Source: Bacteroidia bacterium (GTDB taxonomy: Bacteria; Bacteroidota; Bacteroidia; NS11-12g; UBA955). From it: a stretch of 38,082 nt of DNA. Position 1 is the stretch's first letter; each line of letters starts with the position of its first letter. Made by a program: the position numbers and the translations under genes. This document shows positions 1 to 9,800 of the stretch, piece by piece. Location: NCBI GenBank assembly GCA_020853295.1, contig JADYZD010000150.1, positions 1 to 38,082 of the forward strand, given 5' to 3'. The notes under the pieces are model-generated. The model did not search any database and was not told the origin of the DNA. It saw nothing but the letters and a program-made list of their open reading frames with translations.

Positions 1-21
1 AGACCGCTGGGTTACCTTTGA

Positions 22-1833
22 TTAATGGTCATCCGCTGCAATTCGCTTTTTAGAAGCACCAATCGCACTGCCCATTCTTGAGGTAAATCCACCTTTAAAA
101 GCAGCGTAAGAGGCCTTCTTGATTTTATCATAGGGCAAGTGAAAATGCATTTCTGCCTCACCTTGTCTAATACCATCATACAAATCGGGTACTATTACAT
201 CTGGAATCACTCCCCTTAATTGTGTAGTACCGCCATTGATTCTATAGAATTTTTGAATGGTGACTTTAATCTGCCCAAAACCCTTTGGAAATTCCGCACT
301 CTGTCCGCCCTGGATTGGCATAAAAGTTTGTACAGTTCCTTTTCCAAAAGTACTCTTGGTGCCAATTACCACTGCCCTTCCATAATCCTGCATGGCAGCT
401 GCTAAAATTTCGCTGGCCGATGCACTATAAGTATTGGTTAACAGCACCAAAGGCCCACTCCAAGAAACATTGGGATTTTGATCCGGTCCAACTTTAATAT
501 CACCATTGGGGTCGCGCACCTGAACTATAGGCCCTTTTGAAATAAACAAACCACCCATGTCTATGGCATCAATTAAGCTGCCACCGCCGTTGTTTCTCAA
601 ATCCATTATGATGCCACGCACGCCTTCTTCTTTGAGTTTGTCAATCTCTAACCTCACGTCTTCAGAGCTATGCCTACCCCTGCCTTTATCACTAAAATCT
701 GCATAAAAACTGGGCAAATGAATCAACCCATATTTCATACCATCAATTTCTATAATGGCACTCCTGGCATAACTCTCTTCAATAACTACCACGTCCCTGA
801 TAATCGGAATTACTTTTATACTGCCATCTGGCTTTTTAACAGTTAGGCGCACTTCAGTTCCCTTTTTGCCGCGAATGAGCTGAATGGCATCATCCAATTT
901 CATGTCTACCACATCCACAGGTTCGCCCATGCCTTGTGCCACTTTAATAATCAAATCACCGGCTTTTAATTCACCTTGCTTGTAACTGGCACTGCCCGGT
1001 ACAATTCTTTCAATTTTAATGTAACCATCGCGTTCGGTTAATGTGGCGCCAATGCCTTCCAATTTGCCAGTCATGCTGATATCAAAGTTGGCTTTATCTT
1101 CAGGTGGGAAATAATTGGTATGCGGATCGTAAACCTCCGTAATAGAATTCACATAAAATGAAATTTGATCCCTTCTGTCCATCTTTCTCCAGCGTTTGAA
1201 CCAATCTGTAACAAATTTTTTGGTTTCTTCTCTGGCTTTCATTTCCAATGTATCGAATGGCAATACTTTAAAAGTGGCTTTCAAAGAATCGGGCAATTCA
1301 TTCTTGTTTTTTTGCGCTTCTACTTTTCTATACAAGCGGTCTAAACTCTGAAATTTCAACCACAATTTCCACTCCCCCTCTAGAGCATTGTTATCGGGTT
1401 TATAATTTTTCTCCTCTTCCTTAACCGTGTAGGTTTCATTACCAGTATAGTCATACTTTTGGTTGAGTTCTTTTAATGTAACTGCCTCAATAAAATCGAG
1501 TTTTTTCATCATTATAGACCATGCAGTGTCGAAAAAATCAAACCTGCCAGCCTTTATCTGATCATCGATAGAGGTTTCATACGTTTTTAATTTTACGATA
1601 TCTTTATCGGTAAAAAAACGTTTGTCATTATCCAATTTCTCCAACACATTGGAATACACTTTTTTTGAGAATTCATCATCAATTTTTGGTGCGGCATAGT
1701 GTTCGTCTTTTAAAATATTGGTAATTTTCACAAGCAAACTATCGCCCGCCGCATGCTTCTTATTGCTACAAAAAACCAGCACTGTTGCCAGAACCGAAAA
1801 TGTTGTAATTGGTACCCAAAATTTGGTCTTCAT
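22..1833 (-). CDS. prc: Carboxy-terminal processing protease (S41 family, Prc/Tsp-like), 3' end probably frameshifted
   Basis: This is a periplasmic serine protease of the tail-specific type, which degrades or trims envelope proteins. Seen: an N-terminal hydrophobic export segment with Cys22 after LVF (a poor lipobox, so lipidation is uncertain), a long helical N-terminal region, a PDZ domain at about residues 255-340, and the S41 core. The catalytic Ser472 lies in SASASEI and Lys498 in FGKGTVQ, a dyad aligning with that of E. coli Prc. The frame stops at 603 residues, early in the C-terminal helical domain; E. coli Prc has 682. A neighbouring frame stays open to the window edge and reads PLIKGNPAV, so a one-base frameshift near base 28-30 is likely. 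It starts at ATG 1833, 13 bp after the upstream peptidase gene, which suggests an operon. Confidence 0.88.
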   Translation of the reverse strand: MKTKFWVPITTFSVLATVLVFCSNKKHAAGDSLLVKITNILKDEHYAAPKIDDEFSKKVYSNVLEKLDNDKRFFTDKDIVKLKTYETSIDDQIKAGRFDFFDTAWSIMMKKLDFIEAVTLKELNQKYDYTGNETYTVKEEEKNYKPDNNALEGEWKLWLKFQSLDRLYRKVEAQKNKNELPDSLKATFKVLPFDTLEMKAREETKKFVTDWFKRWRKMDRRDQISFYVNSITEVYDPHTNYFPPEDKANFDISMTGKLEGIGATLTERDGYIKIERIVPGSASYKQGELKAGDLIIKVAQGMGEPVDVVDMKLDDAIQLIRGKKGTEVRLTVKKPDGSIKVIPIIRDVVVIEESYARSAIIEIDGMKYGLIHLPSFYADFSDKGRGRHSSEDVRLEIDKLKEEGVRGIIMDLRNNGGGSLIDAIDMGGLFISKGPIVQVRDPNGDIKVGPDQNPNVSWSGPLVLLTNTYSASASEILAAAMQDYGRAVVIGTKSTFGKGTVQTFMPIQGGQSAEFPKGFGQIKVTIQKFYRINGGTTQLRGVIPDVIVPDLYDGIRQGEAEMHFHLPYDKIKKASYAAFKGGFTSRMGSAIGASKKRIAADDH

Positions 1834-1846
1834 ATATATCTATTTA

Positions 1847-3553
1847 TTAATCTTTTAATCCCAGTACTTCTTCACCTTGCTCAAATACCAAATCTACTGG
1901 TATTCCTGCTTTGTTTATTTTGCCCAAATCTTGGGTAAGCGTTTCACCCACAGTTGCCCTAGTTGTTAAAAATGCTTCTGTAGCCAATGCATCGCCATTA
2001 CCTTGCAAAACCAGCAACTCGCCGGCCAAAGTTTCTATGGTCGCTTTCATTTTGGCCACATCTACTTTGTAATAACCGTTATTTTGACGGGTTATTGCCC
2101 CATTAGATACCAAAGTATTAAAAGTAATCATGTTGGCTTTGCCATGGGCACTGCCTGCTCCAAAACGAACGGAACGGAAAACACTGGCTACAAAGGTTAC
2201 GTAGTATTCTTCTAACTTGCCTTCCAACTCTTTTTTCTCTACCAATTGGGTAACCATATACAAGCCCAAAACATCTGCTTTACATTCTTCTATGGCACTG
2301 TAATTGGCTCCCAATGCTTCGCGCACTGTTCCTTTGTTAGTAATGGTGTTCTTAATTCCCAATCCATGTGCCACCTCGTGAAACATTACATTGCTAAAAA
2401 ACGCATTGAAATTGATGCTTGCACGTTGGGCCGGGTCTATGAGCAATTCGGTTATTGGCACTACCATGTTTTCAAACTTGGCACGCATTACATTTTTCAA
2501 TTGTGAACGCCTGGTGCCATTTCTTTTTTGAATCTCTTCATCATTTGGCAAATTCACGGCTATGGTTTTAGAACCTGCATTGCAATCGCCTGCATAATAC
2601 ACGGCATCAAATACCGCCAATTGAGAGTTTCCGTTTGAAACCGTTTCTTGCTTGTATTCAGAGGCTACTGGTAGGTTCTTTTGTAGTTCAGGTAAAAATT
2701 TGATGTATTTCTCCAACTTGGCACCCCATTCCTTGTCCCTTACCAATACATACGCCTCAAATGATGTTTTGGCGCCAATAAGTTTGTCTTCATAATTTTC
2801 AATAGGACCGATAATAATGTCTAAATTTTCGTCGGTCACATTCAACCAGGCTATATCACTACCCTGATATCCATTGTTCATCAATGCTTCGGCCCTTTGC
2901 TGCAAGTAATCGCACAATAGTGGATGTTCTTTTCTGCCCAATGCCTCTGCAGCTTTGCGCAAATTTTCTGCCATCGCAATAATTTCTTCTCCATAAACCA
3001 TGGAATATGGCCGGTCTTCCAAACGGTTTTCTGGATTCCTTACCATAATGGAATATGGATTTGGAGCAAAGCCATTGGTTTGGGTATTCACTTCCTCTTT
3101 GGTAGCATCTTTCGGATAAAAGAAAGAACCTTCAGGCTTAGGCCCTATGCCCGTAACAAATGGGGCATTGTCATTCAAACGATCCCATGGACCATAATTC
3201 AATTTTAAAAAACTGCGCAAAGTTTCATCTTTGGTGCGGCTCATAACTGAGTCCTTGTGGCCATAACTCTGCATCCAAAAAATATTGTCGGCATGTCTGG
3301 CAGCTTCTATCATGTATCCAAGTGCTTTCATTTCTGCCTCACTCAATTTACTGATATCGGTTTTTAATTGTATGCTTTTATAACCTGCCAATGATTCCTT
3401 AATCGGATACCCTTTAAGTGGGGTATACTCTGCTAAGTAGGAGTTGTTCCCCATATTCATTTCATTGGGAGGAGGCATAAATAGCCCAACTGTTTGGGCA
3501 GGCAACACCATTGGCGATGCCATACACAATGCTATAAGTATCTTTTTATTCAT
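1847..3553 (-). CDS. Exported M49-type (dipeptidyl peptidase III-like) zinc peptidase
   Basis: This is a zinc metallopeptidase resembling the dipeptidyl-peptidase 3 family. Counting from the ATG at 3553 (568 residues), HEVAH at 392-396 supplies the zinc histidines and EECKAD at 422-427 the third ligand, as in M49 enzymes. A later RFGAGSAHGKANM stretch also fits the bacterial branch. Classical DPP III has the longer HExxGH hexapeptide, so this is the pentapeptide HExxH variant. MNKKILIALCMASPMVLPAQ is a typical signal peptide, placing the enzyme in the periplasm or beyond. A TTG two codons upstream of the ATG is open but less likely as start. It is the first gene of a probable unit with the S41 protease. 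Substrates are unknown, and proteins of this branch are not all proven peptidases. Confidence 0.8.
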   Translation of the reverse strand: MNKKILIALCMASPMVLPAQTVGLFMPPPNEMNMGNNSYLAEYTPLKGYPIKESLAGYKSIQLKTDISKLSEAEMKALGYMIEAARHADNIFWMQSYGHKDSVMSRTKDETLRSFLKLNYGPWDRLNDNAPFVTGIGPKPEGSFFYPKDATKEEVNTQTNGFAPNPYSIMVRNPENRLEDRPYSMVYGEEIIAMAENLRKAAEALGRKEHPLLCDYLQQRAEALMNNGYQGSDIAWLNVTDENLDIIIGPIENYEDKLIGAKTSFEAYVLVRDKEWGAKLEKYIKFLPELQKNLPVASEYKQETVSNGNSQLAVFDAVYYAGDCNAGSKTIAVNLPNDEEIQKRNGTRRSQLKNVMRAKFENMVVPITELLIDPAQRASINFNAFFSNVMFHEVAHGLGIKNTITNKGTVREALGANYSAIEECKADVLGLYMVTQLVEKKELEGKLEEYYVTFVASVFRSVRFGAGSAHGKANMITFNTLVSNGAITRQNNGYYKVDVAKMKATIETLAGELLVLQGNGDALATEAFLTTRATVGETLTQDLGKINKAGIPVDLVFEQGEEVLGLKD

Positions 3554-3595
3554 GTACAATCTCTTATTGTTTTGGTTGCTTATTCAACAATCATG

Positions 3596-3603
3596 CAAAT
3601 TTA
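3596..3603 (-). promoter_or_regulatory. Putative Bacteroidota -7 promoter element for the M49/S41 genes
   Basis: On the minus strand this reads TAAATTTG, an exact match to TAnnTTTG, 42 bases upstream of ATG 3553. No good TTG -33 element was seen at the usual spacing, so this is a weak call. Confidence 0.35.
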
Positions 3604-3695
3604 TGCGGTCAGCCATATGCTTTCACATTTTTCTATGATATTTACCTTTTTACGACGAACACCCCTTTATGGCGGATATGTGCTTTGCATTTTCC

Positions 3696-3703
3696 TACCT
3701 TTG
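3696..3703 (+). promoter_or_regulatory. Putative -7 promoter element for the acyltransferase gene
   Basis: TACCTTTG matches TAnnTTTG exactly and lies 44 bases before ATG 3748, in the divergent intergenic region. The -33 element is not obvious. Confidence 0.35.
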
Positions 3704-3747
3704 TTGTGAAAACAAATATTCCTTTTGTTTGTCTTACTTAAGAAACC

Positions 3748-4743
3748 ATGTTGCAAACTGCCATTTCAACCCAAAGAACAGAATCTGAAATTTCACTTTT
3801 TGGCCTGTTCCCAAACTATGCTGGCAAAGCAACCAATAGTTTTGGAGATTACCCACTGTCCTATTTAGAACTAAGCAGACCTACCGGTAGGTATGTTTCT
3901 CGTTTTCTATTAAGACAACTCAATATACTTACCAGAAGGCACTCCATTTTAATCATTGGAAACACCTGCGCACCGGGTTACTTCTTTCCCCGTTTAGAAC
4001 CCAATAAAGGACTCGAACAATTTACCCGCGATGCCAAAAAATCTTGTGGTATTTTCATAGCAAATGTTCACCAAGACCAAGTTGTGGCAGATGATGCTGT
4101 TGTATTTGAGGCCGAGCCTTTTATGATCCTCAATATCAGAAAAAATTGGCAGTCTTTTCAAGATTACCTTAACGACATGCTTTCCAAATACCGGGTAAGG
4201 GCCAATAAGGTTTTTCAAATGAGTTCTGAACTACAAATGGAAAAAATATTTGCAGATGAAATGGAAACCGCCCTTTTGCAAAAGTGTGCCATGTTACTGC
4301 AACAAACCCTAAAAGAAAAAACCTTGGCCATGAATACCAATTTGCAAGGGATTTTGCACCGTTTTTCTGACCATTTTGGACCCAATATGCAGTTTAGGAT
4401 GTATAAAAAAGAAAATGAAATTGTGGGTTTCATTTCCTGTTCCATTCAAAACCAAAATTTAATTGCCTGGCATGTGGGCTACGAAGCCAACATTGCCCGA
4501 GAAACCCATATCTACCAACGCATGCTCTACGATTTGGTGGATGAAGCCATAAAAAACAATTGTACCTGTATCAACTTTGGCAGAACCGCCACTGAAATAA
4601 AAAGCACTTTGGGTGCAGAGCCCATGCCAAATAAGTTTGTTGTTTTTGCAAAAAACCGATTGATGCAAGCGGGTTTGCGCTACTTTAAAAGAAAACATTA
4701 TAAACCGGCCGAATACACCATTCGTCGGCCTTTTAAAGATTGA
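3748..4743 (+). CDS. GNAT/FemAB-like acyltransferase of unknown substrate
   Basis: A 331-residue soluble protein without signal peptide or membrane segment. The C-terminal half looks like the GNAT fold of the acetyltransferase-6/FemAB-like group: a strand reading EIVGFISCSI, then helices, then NFGRTATEIKSTLGAEP near residues 275-291, a signature I associate with that group. The N-terminal half has no motif I recognise. Such proteins transfer acyl or aminoacyl groups to cell-envelope precursors or small molecules; the substrate here is unknown. It is transcribed divergently from the M49 peptidase and followed after 45 bp by the cysteine peptidase, so co-transcription is possible. The gene is certain; the family assignment is moderately sure. 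Confidence 0.72.
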   Translation: MLQTAISTQRTESEISLFGLFPNYAGKATNSFGDYPLSYLELSRPTGRYVSRFLLRQLNILTRRHSILIIGNTCAPGYFFPRLEPNKGLEQFTRDAKKSCGIFIANVHQDQVVADDAVVFEAEPFMILNIRKNWQSFQDYLNDMLSKYRVRANKVFQMSSELQMEKIFADEMETALLQKCAMLLQQTLKEKTLAMNTNLQGILHRFSDHFGPNMQFRMYKKENEIVGFISCSIQNQNLIAWHVGYEANIARETHIYQRMLYDLVDEAIKNNCTCINFGRTATEIKSTLGAEPMPNKFVVFAKNRLMQAGLRYFKRKHYKPAEYTIRRPFKD

Positions 4744-4788
4744 ATTCATAGGTTTTTATAAGAAATGTTATATTCGCACTACTGAATA

Positions 4789-5979
4789 ATGAAGAATTCC
4801 CTTTCCCTCATCGTTTTTTTTAGCTCTCTTAGCTTGCTGGCGCAGGATACACTCACCAACCGCAAAGGCAGTGAATACAAATTCAAATCTATTTACAATG
4901 CCGAGGCTACCAGCGTTCAAGATCAATGCAGAACCGGCACTTGCTGGAGCTATAGTTCCCTTTCTTTTTTGGAATCAGAACTCATCCGCAACCAAAAAGG
5001 CAAGCACAACTTAAGCGAAATGTACATCGTTCGTTGCGCCTATATCGAACGCGCCATTACTTATATTCGTATGGGTGGTAAACATCAATTTGACCAAGGC
5101 GGAGAGTTTCATGACATTCCCTATATCGTGAGAAAATATGGCATCATGCCCGAAGAAGCCTATAAAGGACTTGAGTATGGTGAAGACCGACACAACCATG
5201 CTGAAATGGTGTCTATGCTTCAAGGTATGCTTGATAAATTGAAAGACAATCCACAAGGCAAATTAACCCCGGCATGGATTAAAGCAGTAACCGGTGTGGT
5301 AGACGCATATTTGGGTGAAGTGCCTGAAAAATTCACCTATCAAGGTAAAGAATACACCCCCCAATCCTATGCCCAATTCTTGGGTTTAAATATGGATGAT
5401 TATGTGGTTCTTACTTCATTCACCCACCAGCCTATGTACAAACCATTTGCAATAGAGGTGGCAGATAACTGGGCCATGCAAACCGCTTGGAATGTGGGCT
5501 TAGATGAACTTACAGCGGCCATGACCAACAGCCTTAAAAATGGCTTCACCATTGCTTGGGCATCTGATGTAAGTGAAAAAGGGTTTTCATTTTACGATGG
5601 ACTCGGTATTGTGCCGGATAATGATACCATGGTAAAACAAAAAAGCAAGGACAACAAAATGTTTAACGATGGGGGTGGTGTTAGAGCAGGCTATGGTTTC
5701 TCACATCCTATAGCAGAAAAAAACATTACACCTGAAGTACGCCAGATGGCCTTTGATGAGCAAAGCACTACAGATGACCATGGCATGCATATTACGGGTT
5801 TGGTGCAAGATCAAAATGGGAAAAATTATTATGTCGTTAAAAACTCTTGGGGTACCGCAAACTATTTACAGGGATACCTATATGTTTCTGATGCTTACAT
5901 CCGTTACAAAACCATTTGCGTAATGGTACATAAGGATGCGTTGAGCAAAGACATAAAAAAGAAATTGGATATAGACTAA
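4789..5979 (+). CDS. Exported C1-family cysteine peptidase, bleomycin hydrolase/PepC-like
   Basis: A papain-fold peptidase of the bleomycin hydrolase/aminopeptidase C branch. Visible active-site residues are Gln46 (oxyanion) and Cys52 in DQCRTGTCW, His331 in DDHGMHITG and Asn352 in KNSWG. The long insertion between Cys and His is typical of the bleomycin hydrolase branch. The protein starts with a signal peptide (MKNSLSLIVFFSSLSLLAQ), whereas classical PepC and bleomycin hydrolase are cytosolic, so this is an exported version. At 396 residues it is somewhat shorter than the roughly 450 of the cytosolic enzymes. A tiny lipoprotein gene follows after 38 bp. Whether it acts as endo- or aminopeptidase cannot be read from the sequence. 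Confidence 0.85.
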   Translation: MKNSLSLIVFFSSLSLLAQDTLTNRKGSEYKFKSIYNAEATSVQDQCRTGTCWSYSSLSFLESELIRNQKGKHNLSEMYIVRCAYIERAITYIRMGGKHQFDQGGEFHDIPYIVRKYGIMPEEAYKGLEYGEDRHNHAEMVSMLQGMLDKLKDNPQGKLTPAWIKAVTGVVDAYLGEVPEKFTYQGKEYTPQSYAQFLGLNMDDYVVLTSFTHQPMYKPFAIEVADNWAMQTAWNVGLDELTAAMTNSLKNGFTIAWASDVSEKGFSFYDGLGIVPDNDTMVKQKSKDNKMFNDGGGVRAGYGFSHPIAEKNITPEVRQMAFDEQSTTDDHGMHITGLVQDQNGKNYYVVKNSWGTANYLQGYLYVSDAYIRYKTICVMVHKDALSKDIKKKLDID

Positions 5980-6017
5980 AATCAAATAAATCACCGTTAT
6001 ACAAATAACCGCTACAT

Positions 6018-6152
6018 ATGAAAAATAGAAAATTCACACTTTGGGCCATCCTTTCCATCATCACTTTAGCTGCAATTTTCCAAGCATGCGGCTCATCCAA
6101 AAGAGGCTGTGACGGCAAGAAAAAAACCCGCACAGATATGGGTTGGATGTAA
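6018..6152 (+). CDS. Small lipoprotein of 44 residues
   Basis: ATG at 6018 opens a 44-codon frame ending in TAA at 6150-6152. A lysine/arginine N-terminus and a hydrophobic helix lead to the lipobox FQAC (Cys24), then a short basic tail with one further Cys in RGCDGKKK, ending MGWM. This is the layout of the tiny lipoproteins common in Bacteroidota. Its function is unknown. It follows the exported cysteine peptidase by 38 bp and could be co-transcribed. Confidence 0.7.
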   Translation: MKNRKFTLWAILSIITLAAIFQACGSSKRGCDGKKKTRTDMGWM

Positions 6153-6230
6153 TCAAGGTTTTAACCACAAATCCTTTCCTAAAGCCAAGCAGGTTGTGTA
6201 TACTTGTATGGACTAGTTTCAGTTCCAGAA

Positions 6231-6262
6231 TTGTTGCGCTGCTTTATTTTACTCTAATTTTG
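6231..6262 (+). promoter_or_regulatory. Bacteroidota-type promoter for the tyrosine phosphatase gene
   Basis: TAATTTTG at 6255-6262 matches TAnnTTTG. TTG triplets at 6231-6233 and 6234-6236 lie 21 and 18 bases upstream, within the usual spacing. ATG follows at 6292. Confidence 0.5.
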
Positions 6263-6291
6263 CCCTTTCAGGTCCATATTTGTAGCCACCT

Positions 6292-6762
6292 ATGACCACT
6301 ACCAAAGTATTGTTCGTTTGCTTGGGCAATATTTGTCGCAGCCCATTAGCAGAAGCCCTTTTTATAAAAAAATCCAAAAAGTTCAAACATACTTTCGAGG
6401 TCGATAGCGCCGGAACCAGCGATTTCCATGTTGGCGAATTGCCTGACCCAAGAACCATTCAAAACGCATTAGAGCACAATCTTACCCTAAAACACAGGGC
6501 CAGACAGTTTAAAAAAGAAGATTTTATACGATTTGACCATATTATTACAATGGACAAAAGCAACCTTGAAAATGTGCTCAAACTTGCACAAAATCAAGAA
6601 GATAAAGACAAAGTAAAATTGCTTAGGGATTTTGACCAATCCCATCCAGGAGCCGATGTGCCAGACCCTTGGTTTGGTGGTGATGAAGGGTTTGAAGAGG
6701 TTTATCAAATTATTGACCATTGCACCCAACAATTATTTGAAGTTTTAAAGAAAAATATTTAA
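6292..6762 (+). CDS. Low-molecular-weight protein-tyrosine phosphatase
   Basis: A cytoplasmic enzyme that hydrolyses phosphotyrosine through a phospho-cysteine intermediate. The P-loop CLGNICRS at residues 10-17 supplies nucleophile Cys10 and Arg16. DPWFGG with general acid Asp125 sits near the C-terminus, as the family requires, and 156 residues is the usual length. In many Gram-negative bacteria such phosphatases partner with tyrosine kinases of exopolysaccharide export, but no such kinase or polysaccharide locus lies here, so the substrate is open. It has its own promoter-like sequence upstream, and its stop codon overlaps the -7 element predicted for the adhesin genes. Confidence 0.92.
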   Translation: MTTTKVLFVCLGNICRSPLAEALFIKKSKKFKHTFEVDSAGTSDFHVGELPDPRTIQNALEHNLTLKHRARQFKKEDFIRFDHIITMDKSNLENVLKLAQNQEDKDKVKLLRDFDQSHPGADVPDPWFGGDEGFEEVYQIIDHCTQQLFEVLKKNI

Positions 6763-6767
6763 CTTTG
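6737..6767 (+). promoter_or_regulatory. Bacteroidota-type promoter for the giant adhesin genes
   Basis: TTTG ending at 6739, a 20-base spacer, then TAACTTTG at 6760-6767 fit the phylum's promoter consensus. The -7 box overlaps the phosphatase stop codon. Transcription would begin near 6774, about 50 bases before the TTG start. Confidence 0.5.
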
Positions 6768-6826
6768 GATGCCACGTTTGGCGTTTTTTTACGTCTTATA
6801 TGTGGTTAACCTAAACATATCCGCCT

Positions 6827-9800
6827 TTGAAAAAAACCTTACTTGCTGTAATTCTTGCACTTACACTTCCTGCACTGAGGGCTCAAACTTCGGCGGGTAC
6901 CGATTTTTGGGTTGCCAGTACTTACCCATTTTATTCGGGCGATTCATTTTACTTGGCCATTGCCTCGGAAAAACCCACAAGTGCAAAAATGGATATCCCA
7001 CTATTGGGGTACGAAGATTCTGTGTCGCTAGGCTATAATGAAATCAAATACATTAAAGTTCCTAAAAGCATTCGCGAATCCTACTATTATTGGTACAATG
7101 GCGCCAATCCTGATGTTGGCTCTAATGGTATTCATGTTTCTTCAAAATTACCCGTTCGTGTGTATGCTTTTGTAGATGGCAGGTATTACTCATGCGGCGC
7201 AACAGCAGTCTATCCAACAAAAACCCAGCCTCCAGGCGGAAAATACTATCCCTACAAATCCCGGTACTACTGGTCTGGTGGTGGTGGTGCTTATAAAAAC
7301 TTCTTCTTTAGTGTAGTGGGGATTGATGATTCTGTAACAGTATCTTTTAAAACCAATTACACCACCATGTGGAATATGCCTCCAGGCAATAAAATCGTAT
7401 TGCGCAAAGGACAAGTGGTGCGGATTTACACTTGGATCCTTGGCAATGACCCGAATCTGGAAGTAAGCGCAGAACAAGGCAAACGCATCGCCGTTTTCAC
7501 GGAAAATTTCTTTGATTATGCCCAGTCTGGCTGCTACCAATACGATTTAATGTATGAGCAGATTTTGCCGTCCAATGTAATGGGAACAGACTTTATTCTG
7601 GCACCCTACATGTACCATAAAAAAGGCTACGACTATACCATAGCGGCTATGGACAGCAATACCATTATCAAGAAAGATGGTAAACCTATAGACACATTGA
7701 ATACAGGCGACACATACTACGGAAGGATTTACAGCGATAGTAGTGTGATTATATCCGCAGACAAACCCATCAACCTTTGGGAAAAAAACATATTAGATAC
7801 CTGCACCTCTGGTGGATGGGGTTGGTGGTTTAGCGGTCCATCTATAATGACTGTAAGCTCCAATGAGCAAATGATTACCGATGCTACGGTCTCGGTTCCC
7901 GCCAGTGGTAATTTTACAGACAATTACATCAATATCATCACCACACAATTTGGGAAAGACAGCACCTGGCTTGATGGAAACCTCATTCCGGCAAATGAAT
8001 TTAAATCCATTTTGAATGGCAATTATTACCTGTACCGCGATACCATTTTGAAAGGCAACCATAGGCTGATGAACAACTATGGCTTTATTTCATACATTTA
8101 TGGCCGTGGCCAATATGGTGGTTACGCGTACAATGCCAGCGCAGGTTTACAAAGCCTGAAACGATTAATTGTATCTGAAACATACAAAAGTTGCGATACC
8201 GGCAAAGTGGTGAAACTCACCTCTACGGGAGACCCTGCCAAAAATTACCAATGGACCTTTGGAGGCATGAAAGATACTGGCCTTACTGCCTATTTTCAAG
8301 TGCCCAAAGAAGGCACATATGCCCTAAAATTAAAGTACCAGCTCCTCCGAAACAATCTGTGGGATTCGGTAATCACTTTCCTCAAAATTGAAGGAAACAA
8401 CTACCTCGATTTCCTGAAAGGTGAAGACCTTAAAGTTTGCAAAAATTCTTTCACCATTACCCTGCCCAAAACCAAGTTGTTTAAATACAAATGGAGCAAT
8501 GGCGACACCACCAATACTATAACTACCAGTTCATCCGCTATTTTTAGCCTAATCGTTACCAATACTGCTACTGGTTGCAAATTCTACGATACTACATCTA
8601 TTACTTTATTCGACAAGTTAAATACAGATTTTACTGTATCCATGGCCCGCAGATGCCCAGGGTATCCCATATTCATGGACAACATAAGTACAGTAGGCAA
8701 GAACGACAGTATTGTAAAATACCAATGGTATGTAGACAACCTGCCAGATAAAACCAGCCGCAACGATACCGTGCATTATGCTTATCCTGGTACTTATGAC
8801 CTTAAAGTAATCATTACCAGCAAAAGTGGCTGTGTAGATAGCGCCAGCAAGCAAATTAAAGTGCAGGACAATCCCATTTTGGTTACTGGTTTGCGCACTT
8901 ACGACAGTTGTTACCAGCGCGCCAGCTTTAGGTTCAACAGCCGTTCTTCGCTTTCAGTAGGTCGAATAGTCCGCTACCAATGGCTTTTTAGCGATGGTGA
9001 CACCACTTTCAAAAAGGTTCAGGCCATCAAAGATTTTAAAGATTCTGGTTTGTATTGGGCCAAATTTTCAGCGTTTTCTGATGCTGGCTGCTCCGATACT
9101 ACTGAGCCTTTGTACTTTAAAGTTTGGGGCGCCCCTTCCCCTCAGTTCAATGTAACTGATAGTTCTGTTTGTACTTCTGGCAACTACTTTACTGTCGACA
9201 ATACCACACTCACCCATGGTCAAAAAGTTCGCTATGAGTGGCAGTGGGGAGATGGCACCGGTGAAACTTTCGAAGAACCCGGATTTAAAAATTACAGCGA
9301 TACTGGAAAGTATAGAATAGGCTTGGTTTCTGCATATACTGCTACCAATTGCTCTGACACTTTTTGGCGTACCGTTCAAGTGTTGCCAAATCCTAAAGCT
9401 GTCCTTACTGTAGATAGCTTTGAATACTGCCTCAACCGCAATTATTATCACCTCAATAGCAATTTGTCTAATGACAAAGGTGCTTCTGTTCGCTATACCA
9501 CATGGAAATGGGGCGACAATACCCAAAATGATACGGCAGCATTCCGCAAGGTGTACAAAACTGCCGGCACATTTAAAGTAAAAATGTACTTTTCTACTGG
9601 CAAAGGGTGCCTAGATTCTGCCCAGAAAAACCTTATCGTTTACAACAGCCCTGTTGCAAAATTCACCATCACCGATAGCAATATTTGTGGCAGCACCAAC
9701 TATTACCAACTCAACAATAGCAGCACAGCACCCAATAATGCCAAATGGTATTGGGATTATGGCGACGGCAACTCTTCTACCGTTAAATCGCCTGCTAATA

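Noticed and set aside
3560..3747. Short open frames in the divergent M49/acyltransferase spacer
   Set aside because: They overlap the M49 gene start, lack a coherent start context or motif, and the spacer holds promoter-like elements instead.
6769..7038. 89-codon frame overlapping the first adhesin start
   Set aside because: It is a shifted-frame read of the adhesin leader and N-terminus, Cys-rich by chance, with no independent support.
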